Source of the DNA: Ziziphus jujuba
Lineage: Eukaryota > Streptophyta > Magnoliopsida > Rosales > Rhamnaceae
Direction of reading: 5' to 3'
Assembly: GCF_031755915.1 (NCBI RefSeq)
Contig: NC_083384.1
Span: forward strand, 7,232,501-7,296,500
DNA: 64,000 bases
Part shown: positions 1-10,369 of the stretch, piece after piece
How positions within the stretch are numbered: position 1 is the first letter of the stretch
Layout: the number at the start of each line of letters is the position of its first letter
Made by a program: the position numbers and the translations under genes
The notes under the pieces: model-generated
The model's database searches: none
Seen by the model: only the letters and a program-made list of their open reading frames with translations
Told to the model about the DNA's origin: nothing

Positions 1-480
1 TTTTTTGCATTATATAGGGGTTGGTGGAATTTGAGGTAAAAGAAAGGAAAAGATTCAAGTTTTTTATTTGCATTGTCAAAATTAGTGAAAATGAAATGAT
101 ATAGAAGAAAAAAAAAAGGAAATGAAAGAATTAAAAAATATATATTTTAATGAGTATTGCTTTCTATTCAAATTTGATAGAAAGAAAAAAAAAAGTTTAA
201 TAAAGCTTTTTAATATTTCAAAATCAACCTTATTTGTTAATAAATAATTGATTGAGATATTTTTGTAAAAAACTTCAATTGCATTAATTATTTTTTTTCT
301 TTTCCTTTTATTTTCATTAAACAACAATTATTATCAATATTTTAATTCTTTCATTTCCTTTACATTTATTTACTCATCCAAACAATAATTGTTAACAAAA
401 AATTTCTTTTCCTTTTCTTTCCTTTATTTTCCTCGTTAAGCTTATCCTCTTTTTTTCTTCTCTCTCTTCAATCCAAACAT
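1..480 (-). repeat. MITE-like repeat copy 1, cut by the window start
   Basis: Read on the minus strand, this AT-rich stretch starts near 480 with ATGTTTGGATTGA. It contains a block starting GAGGATAAGCTTAACGAGG and a core starting TTGTTTGGATGAG. The same order of blocks recurs on the plus strand at about 58967-59420 and, more diverged, at 39714-40098. The copy at 39714 has terminal inverted repeats and an empty-site paralogue, which is why the family is called MITE-like. The far end lies outside the window. No protein-coding content is seen. Confidence 0.5.
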
Positions 481-790
481 GGTATCGATAAAATAAGGTC
501 TGCATTAAGACAAAAGAGCCTTCAAATGAAGGAATACAATCACAGACTCATCCCATAGCCTCTATACTGGCTATATTAAAAATAAGTCATTTAGGAGAGT
601 TTTCACGTTCGAAACATCCACCACCGAGTGTCTGTTTGTCGAAAAGGCATTCTAGTGGATGGTCCAGCTGGATCGAAGCTTCAAACTTGTGAAGGATTTG
701 AAGAGCGTCATGGCGTGTGCTCCATCCTGCTTGCCTCCCGGAAAAGCCCGGTCAATATCTTTAGTTTCAGCCTCATGAAAATAGTCTGCA
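481..790 (-). repeat. Segment duplicated in inverted orientation near the other end of the window
   Basis: The reverse complement of this stretch matches the plus strand at 57740-57922 and then 58843-58960. The shared landmarks include the words around GAAAACTCTCCTAAATGAC and GGATGAGTCTGTGATT. The right-hand copy carries about 0.9 kb of extra sequence between the two halves. I do not recognise a gene in it. It could be transcribed non-coding flank of the resistance cluster or an unrecognised repeat. Confidence 0.55.
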
Positions 791-3276
791 AGAATATAGA
801 TGCGAATTATTACCAAAAAAACAAAGAACATATATGCGAATTAATAAGACAGGAAAATGATTCTACCAATGCTGTCACCATCCACCATAGCCACATCCGA
901 TTGGAAATCTTTATAGTCAGAACAAAAATTTGTCAAGACCGTAATATAGCTTTGGTGAAAAATAACAGGATCCATCAATTCGTTTATTCTGTGATTCTAT
1001 GCAAAACAGAAATTTTGCATTTCCATACCCTTTTGAGTAAAATAGGAGCCATCAATATGTTCGGTCTGCTGAAGTTCTTTTCTCTGCATTTCACATAATC
1101 TGTTTCGATCGCCCACAGCGAGCATAACAAAATCATAACAATGTACTCATAAAGCTTTTACCACCAGAAAGAGAGCAGCTTCATAAGGGCATGACTAACA
1201 AGGTTGCTCTTTTTAATTCATGAAATTCAAAACTAATTCTTCATTGGGTTCCAATCATGTTAAGAAATTCAAAACTAATTCTTCGTTGGGTTCCAAGCAT
1301 ATTATTCTTCTTCTCGAAAACATTATACAAGTAAGTATTAGTTAGTGACAGTTCAATACTGTTTGTTAATTTAAAACTACCATTCCACAATCTTAGAATG
1401 CAGACCTTCCAAATGCTAGAGAATGGAATTTATGACTTCTAAGACAGAGTACATTTAGAATAACTAATTCAGAAAGAAAAAGGGGGCTGTAGTTTATACA
1501 CATAGCTTTTTGTTTTTCACGCTAAAAGTTATACACGGCCGAAAATTTTATATTTTAAGATAGTCTGATTGCTACAGCAGAAAAACACATCAGCTATTAA
1601 ATTTCCTATAATTTTGTCTACTATAAAATCCTAACATCTCAAAAGTTCAATGCATTTAATGAATGTCCAACTATCAACAACTTAATGCAGATTAAAAAAT
1701 ACTGTCAATTTGTTACTTTGCATGGACAAAGGCTTGGTCTATGGATTATTTTCAAAATTTGCTAATTTAATTTAATTTGCTGCTAGTAGTAAAGGGAGAG
1801 CGTATAGAACGGAGAGTAATGGTCCTCTTGAGAAGTATGAAAGTTGGCTGAAAGTAACCGCAAAAAAGCACCAGATAAAACCCTTTGGTTTATGTATGTA
1901 GTTCAAGGCTCCAAAAAAAGTGTTTGGAAAAAGTTGGAAAAAGATGGATTTTGGGGCCTCCTGCTTGTCCTTTTGTGTTTATGATGGAATTCAATGCTTC
2001 CGATATTTCTTTAATAACAATTTGTCTTTCTTATATATATGCACCTCTTTCTCCTATTTCTATATGTACTATTGGCCCATGAAGTATATGTACTATGAAT
2101 TTAATCATATAATACGTTTTTCTCCTTTTTTATTTAAACAAAATTCAGAAAAAACAAAAAAAAAAACTTTCATGTATATATATATAATATTTAAATATGA
2201 TATAAATATACGATCAAGAAATCATCAATATTTGGATCACATATATAACTTTTTAATAAAAAGATTTTAAAAACCTGAAACAAATTATTTTCTCAACCAA
2301 TAATTAAAAATGTATAATTTTTTTTTTTTTTTATAATGCAGCCTGATATGCATCGTAATAAAGTCGTAAAAATGTAATAGGAAAAAAAAAATAATAATGA
2401 AAAAACAAATGAAAGACTGTTAAGCAAAATTATATTGAATTGTGAAGTTGAGCAATGACACTATATATATCTATATCTGTAAACTTGTTATTCTTTCTAG
2501 CAGCCTTCTTCACATCGCTTAAGAGTTCGGAAGATTGTTTGTAGTTTATGTATATAAATTTATAAAATCAACATTGTAATCTTTCTAATAAAGTAATTCG
2601 GTATTTTTTTTCTTTTTTTATTATCATGTTCATTCAATTCTATTCCATATTTTATCAAACATAATAACATAAAACCAAGAAAATTAACTTATGTTATATT
2701 TGTATTCTATATGGCATGTGCTCCTAACAACCAGAAAAAACCCTTTGACATACACAGATGTTTTGAGAGATTTTATTCAGCAAGATAACAAAGATGCTCA
2801 ACTAGATATAGATATGTTAAACCATATAGAACGCATCATATATAAGTAATTCGGAAATATCATCGGTATATATACATTTTTATTTGTCTAATATTCTCAC
2901 TAGTCAATCAATGCTAACAATAAGGCTTCGTACCAAGAAAAACAAAAGTGCAAAAAAAGCAATAATAATATGGAATTCGTACTGATATATGCCACGTAAG
3001 GACGATCATGGTACAAAAAAATAAGGCTATTAAATATAAATAGTATGAACAATTTTCCTTTCTTTTCAATTAATTACGTCTTGTTTGTGTAGATTGAAAA
3101 GATAGTGTAAATTGATAAAGAGAATAATGTAAAAATAATTAACCTAATCATTTCATTGGGCATTGTTTGTCATGGAATTGATGTGAGGATCATGTGAGAA
3201 ATCAACATTGTCTTGGTATCCATTGGGTTGACCACAACATTCACCAAAGTGTCTTTTACTTTTACTTGTATCTCAC
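791..3276. other. Non-coding 3' flank of TNL-1, duplicated at 35040-40340
   Basis: No gene is recognised here. The sequence runs parallel to the 3' flank of TNL-2. The 1085-1200 part matches 35041-35160 (both read CTGCATTTCA, then AACAATGTACT, then AAAGCTTTACCACC or close variants). The 1560-1890 part matches 38690-39000, and 2440-3000 matches 39060-40160. A further copy of 1770-1870 lies at 56985-57070. The flank is AT-rich with short poly-A and poly-T runs. Confidence 0.6.
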
Positions 3277-3723
3277 TTATTTTAACAATTCCAACCCAAA
3301 CTTTTTGATCTCCCAATGGATGACCCCTTTTCCCTGTATAAACACACGGCAAGAAGCATTGGTAATATTGCTACAAACAGAGGACCACTCTGTCCCAAAC
3401 ATATCTATCAAATTGATCTTCTCGTGACTTATGAAGACGTGATCTGGATAAATTGTATCGGGACCTTCCATTAATGGTTTCCGATAATCATAAAGACGGT
3501 CGTCATTGTTCATGTTGGTTTTGAAATTGAATTCAAAATGGAAGATAGCATCCATCCAAGATTTATTGAAAACAACGCAACAAACAAATTTGAATCAGGG
3601 ATCATTACTATGAAACCAATTAGGAGGAAGCTGGATGTGGATTGAGTTTCCACAATCAGTTTGATAGCTGAACCACTCTGGGATTTCATTTCCTGGATAC
3701 ACCGCTTCAAGATGTACAATATC
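3277..3723 (-). pseudogene. TNL-1 exon 5: C-JID (post-LRR) domain
   Basis: The exon follows a CTGTACAG acceptor. It contains YPGNEIPEWFSYQT and NSIHIQLPPNWF, the hallmark beta-sandwich C-JID domain of TNLs, and ends with the WSSVCSN, ASCRVFIQGKGVIHWEIKK block and a TAA at 3279-3277. A TGA at 3597-3595 in the same frame breaks the domain. The terminal block is the part that survives, fused to the P-loop, in TNL-2. Confidence 0.82.
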
Positions 3724-3825
3724 CTGTACAGCATGGACGACAAATTAATCAAGTCACTGAAAAAACCATCCAGTTCGTATATTATTAGACCATATATATG
3801 TATAATGTATAAAGTATAAACAAAC

Positions 3826-3917
3826 CAGAGCAAAAGAAATGGTACGGCGTAAACGACCCGCAATTATGTTGTTCCGTGTGTGCTCTTCCAATTTTAGACA
3901 ATTTTCAAACCTACACC

Positions 3918-3948
<31 letters not shown>

Positions 3949-4727
3949 ATATTCTTCCAATTAATTCATATTGGGGATCCCTCCAACTTGATATTGTCTC
4001 CAGCGATGTGCAATTTTTTGCATATAAACATACTAATCGTAGTGGAAGCTCCGGTATTGATTTCAATCTCGTACAACCACTTAAACTCAAAATTCGAATA
4101 TATGAACTTAAACAATCCGAGACTTCTGGAAGCTTTTCCAGGTTTGGACAATAATTAAGAAACAGACTTACAGGATGTCTCATCTTCCAAATGCTTTCCG
4201 GTAGAGTTTTAATCGGTGTCCAACTCAAATTTAAATCACCTATACCCATCGAAATATTTTGTACATCTTCCAGATTTCTGCAAGACATCAAATCTAATCT
4301 GTAGGGATTCAAGAGACCAAATGATGAGGACAATACTTTTTATTGCTGTCCAGGACAATCTTAAATCCACTATATTCAATGGAAGATTTTCTATGCCATG
4401 TTTCAGATTCTTACAGCCACTCAAATCTAAATATTCAAGATCTACAAGACACCCAATTGATGAGGGCACCACTTCTATTGCTGTTCCACCCAATCTTAAC
4501 TTCCTTATATTCATCGGAAGATTTTCTATGCCATCTTTCAGACTAATGCAATCAGTCAAATCTAGTAGCTGAAGCTTATCCAGCTTCTTAAAACATGAAG
4601 GAACTTGAGCCAAACTTTTACAACCTCGAAGATTTATACTTTCAATATTTATAGCCCTACACAAATTTGGTATTTGAATAAGGTGCTCAGAATAACTAAG
4701 ATCGATTTTCTTTAACTTCCCAATGGG
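3826..4727 (-). pseudogene. TNL-1 exon 4: leucine-rich repeats, interrupted by a poly-G tract
   Basis: The exon begins after a GTGACAG acceptor with PIGKLKKIDLSYSEHLIQIP. Successive repeats of the LxxLxLxxCxxL type follow, such as INLRGCKSLAQVP, LDLTDCISLKDGIENLP and LDLSGCKNLKHGIENLP. The frame shifts near 4290; repeats then continue with LDLMSCRNLED, LSLSGCTRLKSIPELP and the LYAKNCTSLE block. A run of 40 G on this strand interrupts the coding sequence, after which the TNL-typical FENCLKLEEHTRNNII follows. The donor is CTG|GTTTGT at 3826/3825. Homology on both sides shows that the homopolymer lies inside the exon and not in an intron. Confidence 0.8.
3919..3958. repeat. Run of 40 C (40 G on the gene strand)
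   Basis: An uninterrupted 40-base C homopolymer lies inside the main LRR exon of TNL-1. Long G/C homopolymers are rare in AT-rich plant DNA. The true length may be unreliable because such runs are hard to sequence. Confidence 0.9.
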
Positions 4728-4859
4728 CTGTCACAAACCAAAAAACAAAAACATACTTTAATAATTAAACTAGATCTGGTGAGATGCATAATTCGGGGTT
4801 ATACATCCCACTGTGTGTATCCATATTTTATTAAACTCAGAATATTGTGACTTAGTCAT

Positions 4860-4887
4860 AATTATATATATATATATATATATATTG
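4860..4887. repeat. AT dinucleotide microsatellite
   Basis: A run of TA repeats lies in the intron between TNL-1 exons 3 and 4. Similar AT microsatellites occur at about 28145-28179, 34474-34491, 53670-53693 and 58665-58684. Confidence 0.8.
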
Positions 4888-4909
4888 ATCAAGGCTAAGG
4901 ATAGTATAC

Positions 4910-5256
4910 CTGATCTTCATTCCAAGGTAGCTCCACAAGTTGGCTCTCACGCATAACAAGTTCTACAAGATTCTTAGGACTAAAATTTGATGGCAAATAT
5001 TTTGAAAGGTATAAATCCCATTGAAAATATCTTAGCTCATCAGAAAGATACTCAATACCTTCAAAAGGAAGAATCATTTTATTGTAAGGAGCCCATCCTG
5101 ATTTCTCTGAGACTATGCTTTTAAAGACAAATCTATCATCAAAATTCATTCTAAGAAATCGAAGATGGTACGTTTTTGAGAATGCTGTAGGCATCACTTT
5201 TACATTTTTTGAAGTTCAGACTGATTCAATAATATGCCTTCAATTGTAGAGCTTCC
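4910..5256 (-). pseudogene. TNL-1 exon 3: NB-ARC to LRR linker and first LRR
   Basis: The acceptor TTTTCAG precedes the exon start, and the donor is CAG|GTATAC. The protein carries STIEGILL, then TAFSKTYHLRFLRMNF, LPFEGIEYLSDELRYFQWD and NLVELVMRESQLVELPW. This is the standard TNL exon joining NB-ARC to the first leucine-rich repeats. The first 40 or so bases and the rest are in different frames, with a stop near 5200, so the exon is broken. Confidence 0.8.
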
Positions 5257-5366
5257 CTGAAAATCAAACCGATGTGATAGATTAATTATAACAATACCAT
5301 ATATATAGGGAAATGTATTAACTAGTATATATACACATATAAATGTATTAATTGATTTTCATTTAC

Positions 5367-6480
5367 CGTATTTCTTTCCAATACATGGCAAACATCCTTA
5401 GTCTTCCATAGTCTACCACGTTTTCCAGGTTCTTTGTTTTCATCACAAACAATCGCCTTGCCCATCTGTCGTACTAAAGCATGCATGTACAACTTTCTTT
5501 GACATTTGATAACTAAGCACTTATCAATGAGAATGCTTATTCCTATTGTTGTATCAAAATGCTCACTACGATGTAGTATGTTTTCTCCATATTCTCTATC
5601 AGTTCCATCATTAAAGAAGCATGCAATGTCAAGAAATATATCCTGGATGCCTTTGTTGCTTAATCCATCATAACTTATTTTCAACACCTTTTGAATGTCC
5701 TGGTGAGGATCTATTTGCAGCTTACCCAATGCACTTTCCCATTTTTTCTTGCTTTTGGAGTGAAGGGAAGAGCCCAAGACTTTAAGAGCTAATGGATTGC
5801 CATCCGCATAATTTGCCACTTTTTCTGGTAAATTTTCATAATTCGTTGCAAGATCAGAATTTTGTCCAAAAGCATGCAAGCTAAAGAGCTGAAGGGCTTC
5901 AAAGTGATTTAACTTCTTAACCTCATAAATTTTATCAGCCACTAACCTAAGCAACTGCACATCTCTAGTAGTGACAATGATTCTACTTCCATCAGCAAAC
6001 TGGTCAAAACCTTCAATTAAATATTGTAATGTGGATACTGCATCCACATCATCTAAAACGACAAGGACCTTTTTATGATGGAATCTGTCTTGAATAAAGA
6101 TTGATACTACAAATGGGGTGTCCATGTTTAGAATAGCTTCATCCTTTAACAACATGGAAAGAAGATTCTTTCTTAAATGATTTATTCCATATCTTTCGAA
6201 TTCTCCCCTAACATTCTTAAGAAAGCAATAACCTTCAAAATGAGAATATAAAAATATTTGATAAATAACACTAGCCAAGGTGGTTTTACCAATTCCTCCC
6301 ATGCCTCAAACACCTATGATGCAGACACCCATTAAGCCAATGGATAACAATGATTCAATTTCCTTGATACATTCTGTCATCCCAACAAGGCTGCCCTTGA
6401 AATGATCATTTGTTAATTGATATTTACGCAATTTTAATAAAATGTCTTCTACAATTTTTTGAATTAGCATGTAGTCCGGC
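5367..6480 (-). pseudogene. TNL-1 exon 2: NB-ARC domain
   Basis: This exon starts after a TTGTTAG acceptor and codes for the linker and the nucleotide-binding domain. Motifs in order are the P-loop GMGGIGKTTLA, kinase-2 VLVVLDDVD, RNBS-B GSRIIVTTRD, GLPL-like GNPLALKVLGSSL, the RNBS-D region IFLDIACFF, and an MHD-like site that reads MHALVRQMG, with Ala in place of Asp. An in-frame TGA (6308-6306) replaces the Trp usually found just before GMGG in this family, so translation from the TIR side would stop immediately before the P-loop. Downstream of this stop, more than 300 codons stay open. The donor is ACG|GTAAAT at 5367/5366. Confidence 0.88.
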
Positions 6481-6489
6481 CTAACAAAT

Positions 6490-6721
6490 GAATAAATCAA
6501 ACACATATTGTGAGAAATAGGGCCCAACAATGTATTATTTTTCAATACACCTCTTCATATTTAAGCCTATTAAGATTGAAAAGAAATTAGACTAGCACAT
6601 GCTAAATAATGCAAATAACAATGCCACCAACCCAAACAATAATAAATCTAACACATACAAACACAAATACAAATATAAATTAGGGTATCACACAAATACA
6701 AATATAAATTAGGGCACCAAG
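6490..6721. other. TNL-1 intron 1, part next to the gypsy insertion
   Basis: This is intron sequence that also holds two tandem copies of a roughly 29-base AT-rich word starting CACAAATACAAATATAAATT (6662-6715), directly beside the gypsy insertion site. The last five bases, CCAAG (6717-6721), are the left target duplication. Confidence 0.7.
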
Positions 6722-8783
6722 TGTAACACCCCGTCCCAAAGTACATCGGAAATTTCTAAAATTTGACCAAGGTTGACCGGGTTTGACCGTCGTTGACCGA
6801 GAAGGGATCAAATATTGACTTTTTGTTCCTGAGTGAATTTCACATTGACCGAGGTACCATTAAAAAGTACATGTTGTCACGAGTCCATAGACTAGTAGCA
6901 CGTTGAAAATAGAGCTACGGTTTGAAAGTTATAAGCAAAACAAGTTGAGGTCCAAACTGTCCAAGGGGTGCCCGAGTTCACTTTTTGTTCATGCAAAGTT
7001 AAGCTTTGACTCATGCATGGTTGTGAAGTACTCGTCGATACGAGTTCACAGACTAGCGGTACGTCCGATTTGGACATGTGGTTTGAAAGTTATGGACCTG
7101 TAGAAATTTTCAAATACAGTATTATTTTAATATTATTTGTAGGCATGATTTGATTTTTGGTATTTCAAGAAAAATATTGGTTAAGTTTGGTGGTTTCAAA
7201 TTATATAATTATGCCCTTGGAATATTATTTGTTTGATTTTATAATTTGGGGAAAACTTATTTGTATATTATTATCGATGGATTTATGCTGAGAATATTAA
7301 AAAAAAATGTGGGAATGTGAGTTTGAAAAATGGTATAATTTCCACAGTGAATTTTGGAAATAATTGTGTATTTTAATAATAAATTTGGTTATTTGTTTAG
7401 GTGCACTCATACAGTACTGGTGTTCTGTACTGTATATGTGGATGAGCGCGCAAGTTATAATGTCTCCCGTGAGTTGCCATCGGACCGAGGGCAGGCAAGT
7501 TTCATATTGGCCATAAGCCACCCCCCTCCATGGTTGGGATGACGGTTTAAGCAGCGGCGCTGTCGGGATGCCGAAGCGACCGTATGCAAGTTTCTCTCTT
7601 TAACCTCCCGCCAGATGGTGCTCGGGATGCTGGGTATCATAGGGCATCACTGGTATATAGTGTGGTGCGTCAAGTATTATTTTCCAGATATAAATTTCAA
7701 ATCCTAAAGGTTTAAACTCGTATTAAATTTAAATGTATTTAAATTGTTTTATCATCTATTTCCAATTAGTATTTTCTAAAATACAATTATTCATATTTTA
7801 TGTCACTTATTTTAAATCAATGTTTTTAAAATGCATCTTAGCGTATTTTTATTATATAGGTTGGTTGAATATTTCAAAATGAATATTATAGTATTTTTCT
7901 ACCACTTATTTTACATGATTGTTTGTAATTATTTAAATTATATTTTTGATACTGTTTATTTTGATTTATTAAATCAAATTTTATGAATTATATATTGAAT
8001 TTTTCCTTTATGTTATATTTCTTTCATGCAAGTATTCTAAATTTATTTTATTAAATTTCATTATATTTTATTCGTATTTGGATTATTTAATTATTTATTA
8101 AATTAAGTATTCTTTGATTTTTTTGGGGCATAAAAGATTGGGTTTTGTGAAAATTTTTTAAAAGGGGAACCTTTCCAATGGAGTGAATGGTGAGGGTTTT
8201 GAGATAAAATATTATTTTCAATTAATTATTATTTATTTATTTATTTATTCTTAATTAATCAAGTGTACTATAATTATTATTACTGTTATAATTGTACAGT
8301 AGATAGGGTCACTCACTGAGATGATTAGCATCTCATATTTCTAAATTCCGTTCCCCTAGGTACAAGGATTGGGAGACGTTGATCGTCCAGGGTAAGCCCA
8401 ACGTCTCAGTTCATTGCCGAAAGTCCAAGAAGCATTTCCTCCCTTTTTCCTCTTCATCTTGTATTGCTTCCTTATCTGACATTGAATAAATTTCATATTT
8501 ATTTGTATGATGCTCTTATACTGTATTGGATATTTATTTATTAATTATGCATTGATTTCCTGTTATTCATTTGGAGTGCTGCAAATTTGTGGAATTAAAT
8601 TGTAGTAATGTGAGAGGAATAAGGTGGTGTATATAGAAGTGTATTTTCAATGCAGGAAATTTGTGGTAAGTCCAATCCTTAGGGGAGATTCTGCTGGATT
8701 TTCCATTGGAAGGTCCGATAGGGTTTCCCTGGGATCAGGGCTTGTCTAGAGTTCCGGTGAGGAATTTAGGACGGGTCTTGACA
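6722..8783 (+). repeat. 5' LTR of the gypsy element
   Basis: It starts TGTAACACC and ends in CA just before the primer site. The first 300 bases contain seven TTGAC[C/T] motifs. The conserved block described in the findings lies at about 7396-7672. By eye this LTR differs from its partner at 11517 by scattered substitutions and small indels only. Confidence 0.9.
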
Positions 8784-8785
8784 GT

Positions 8786-8797
8786 TGGTATCAGAGC
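8786..8797 (+). other. Primer-binding site (initiator tRNA-Met type)
   Basis: TGGTATCAGAGC lies two bases after the 5' LTR, as expected for plant LTR retrotransposons primed by tRNA-Met. Confidence 0.9.
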
Positions 8798-9289
8798 TCT
8801 AGGTTCTAGTATTCCTAAGGGACTGTGCATTGTTGTGCGTCCCATCTGCGTCTAATCTCTCGTTTTACCTGTCTCGAAGCAAATCCGTTGCCCAAGTTTA
8901 AATAAGTCTAATCTTCGAGGGTGTCAATTAGAATCACCTATCCTAACGGGGAATTCCTATGGCCTAGTCGATGGTCAAGGATTGCCTCTTCTTTACCGAA
9001 GCTCAGGTGAGAGGAGGAGACCTGATTAAGTTAGACCTTTTGGGTTTAAATGGTCCTAGATGTGGATTGAGTAGTTATGAATCTTATGTTTATGGACTGC
9101 TACCATAAAGGAGTAAAATTAAAGTGTTTCAGCTTACCTGAAGTGGTGCTTCGTGGAGGAGTTAGGAGGTCTTTACCGTGGTTAATTTCTATCCTCGTCT
9201 CCAAGGAGCTATCGGAGAATGGTTGTCAAGGGTATTTGACCTATGTGGTTGATGCCCGAGGAGATGGTGAGCGTTGGAAGTGCTTATAG

Positions 9290-9670
9290 TGGGAAGCAAT
9301 TCGAAAGCGTTTTCCCAACAAGTTACCTGGATTACAACCATAAAAAGGATATCGAATCACCATTGAATTGGCTTTGGATACCGATCTATTTCAATACCGC
9401 CATACCATGTGACTCCGTCAAAGCTAAAGGACTGAAAGGCTTAGCTGCAAGATTTAGTGAATAAAGGTTTCACTAGATCAAGCTTATCATCATGAATGAC
9501 ATCCGTTTCTTTCATGGAGAATAATGATTCATTCTTGCCTAAGGGTGTGTATCAGCTACCAACGACTTAACAAGGTCACCACCCATAATCGATACCCGCT
9601 GCCGAGTATGAATGTATGTCGATCAATCTCAAGGATTCAAGATATTTTTCCGATTGATTATCAAAAACTA
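9290..9670 (+). pseudogene. Gypsy protease/reverse-transcriptase remnant
   Basis: Broken reading frames resemble the gypsy sequence entering reverse transcriptase: HKKDIE, then LKGLAA and the VNKGFTRSS stretch near 9450-9480. Further on is a scrambled equivalent of the motif that normally reads NRYPLP, near 9580-9600. Frameshifts and stops are frequent and the catalytic YxDD box is missing. The sequence then runs into about 600 bases of AT-rich filler (9660-10300) that resembles LTR sequence more than pol. Confidence 0.6.
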
Positions 9671-10369
9671 AATGTTTTTCAAAGTAATATTTGAAATTAA
9701 AGGTATTTTATCCATGTTTTTATTATTTATTTAAATCGATGTTTTAGCATGAATTTCATTTACATTGATTTTATTATTTATTTAAAGTTGTGAATTAAAA
9801 TGTATTTTGACATGTTTTTATAATTTACCTTGATTATGAGAGTTTATATAAAATGTGTTTTTATCATTTATTCAATTAATGTTTTAAAAGTGCATTTTAC
9901 TATGACTTTATTGTTTAAATTGATTGGATGACTTAAAATAAATTTTATTATATTGTTACTCTTATTTTAAATGCATGTTTTAAGTATTTTTTTATTATTT
10001 AATCGATTCATTTTACTTATTTTAAAATGATTATTAAAATGCATTTATTCATGTTTTCATTATTGTTCAAAGGTCGAATTTTAACAATTGCCTATGCAAG
10101 TTAAGGTATTTTAAACTAATTAAAATAAATTTTTTTATTATTTATTATTTCATTGATTTAATTAGTAAATTTCATAAATTATATTTTAATTGTTGAGGAA
10201 ATTTGAAAATTTAATTTAGGTTGATAAATTGTATATATTTTATGTTAGTGGTATTTTGAAAAATATATTTATTATTTGTTTTATGTTATGGTTTTTCCAA
10301 TATCGATTTAAGGTTTAAGTATCGCCAATTGAGAATCCAAGAGTAGGATATCGTTGAGTTCAAAAAAGA

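Noticed and set aside
628..1098. Open frame of about 156 codons on the plus strand
   Set aside because: No recognisable domain, no Met-led context and part of the DNA is a repeat duplicated at 57740. Composition fits non-coding DNA.
9077..9289. Short open frame inside the gypsy element
   Set aside because: It may be a shadow of degraded gag-pol. No motif is strong enough to call a gene.
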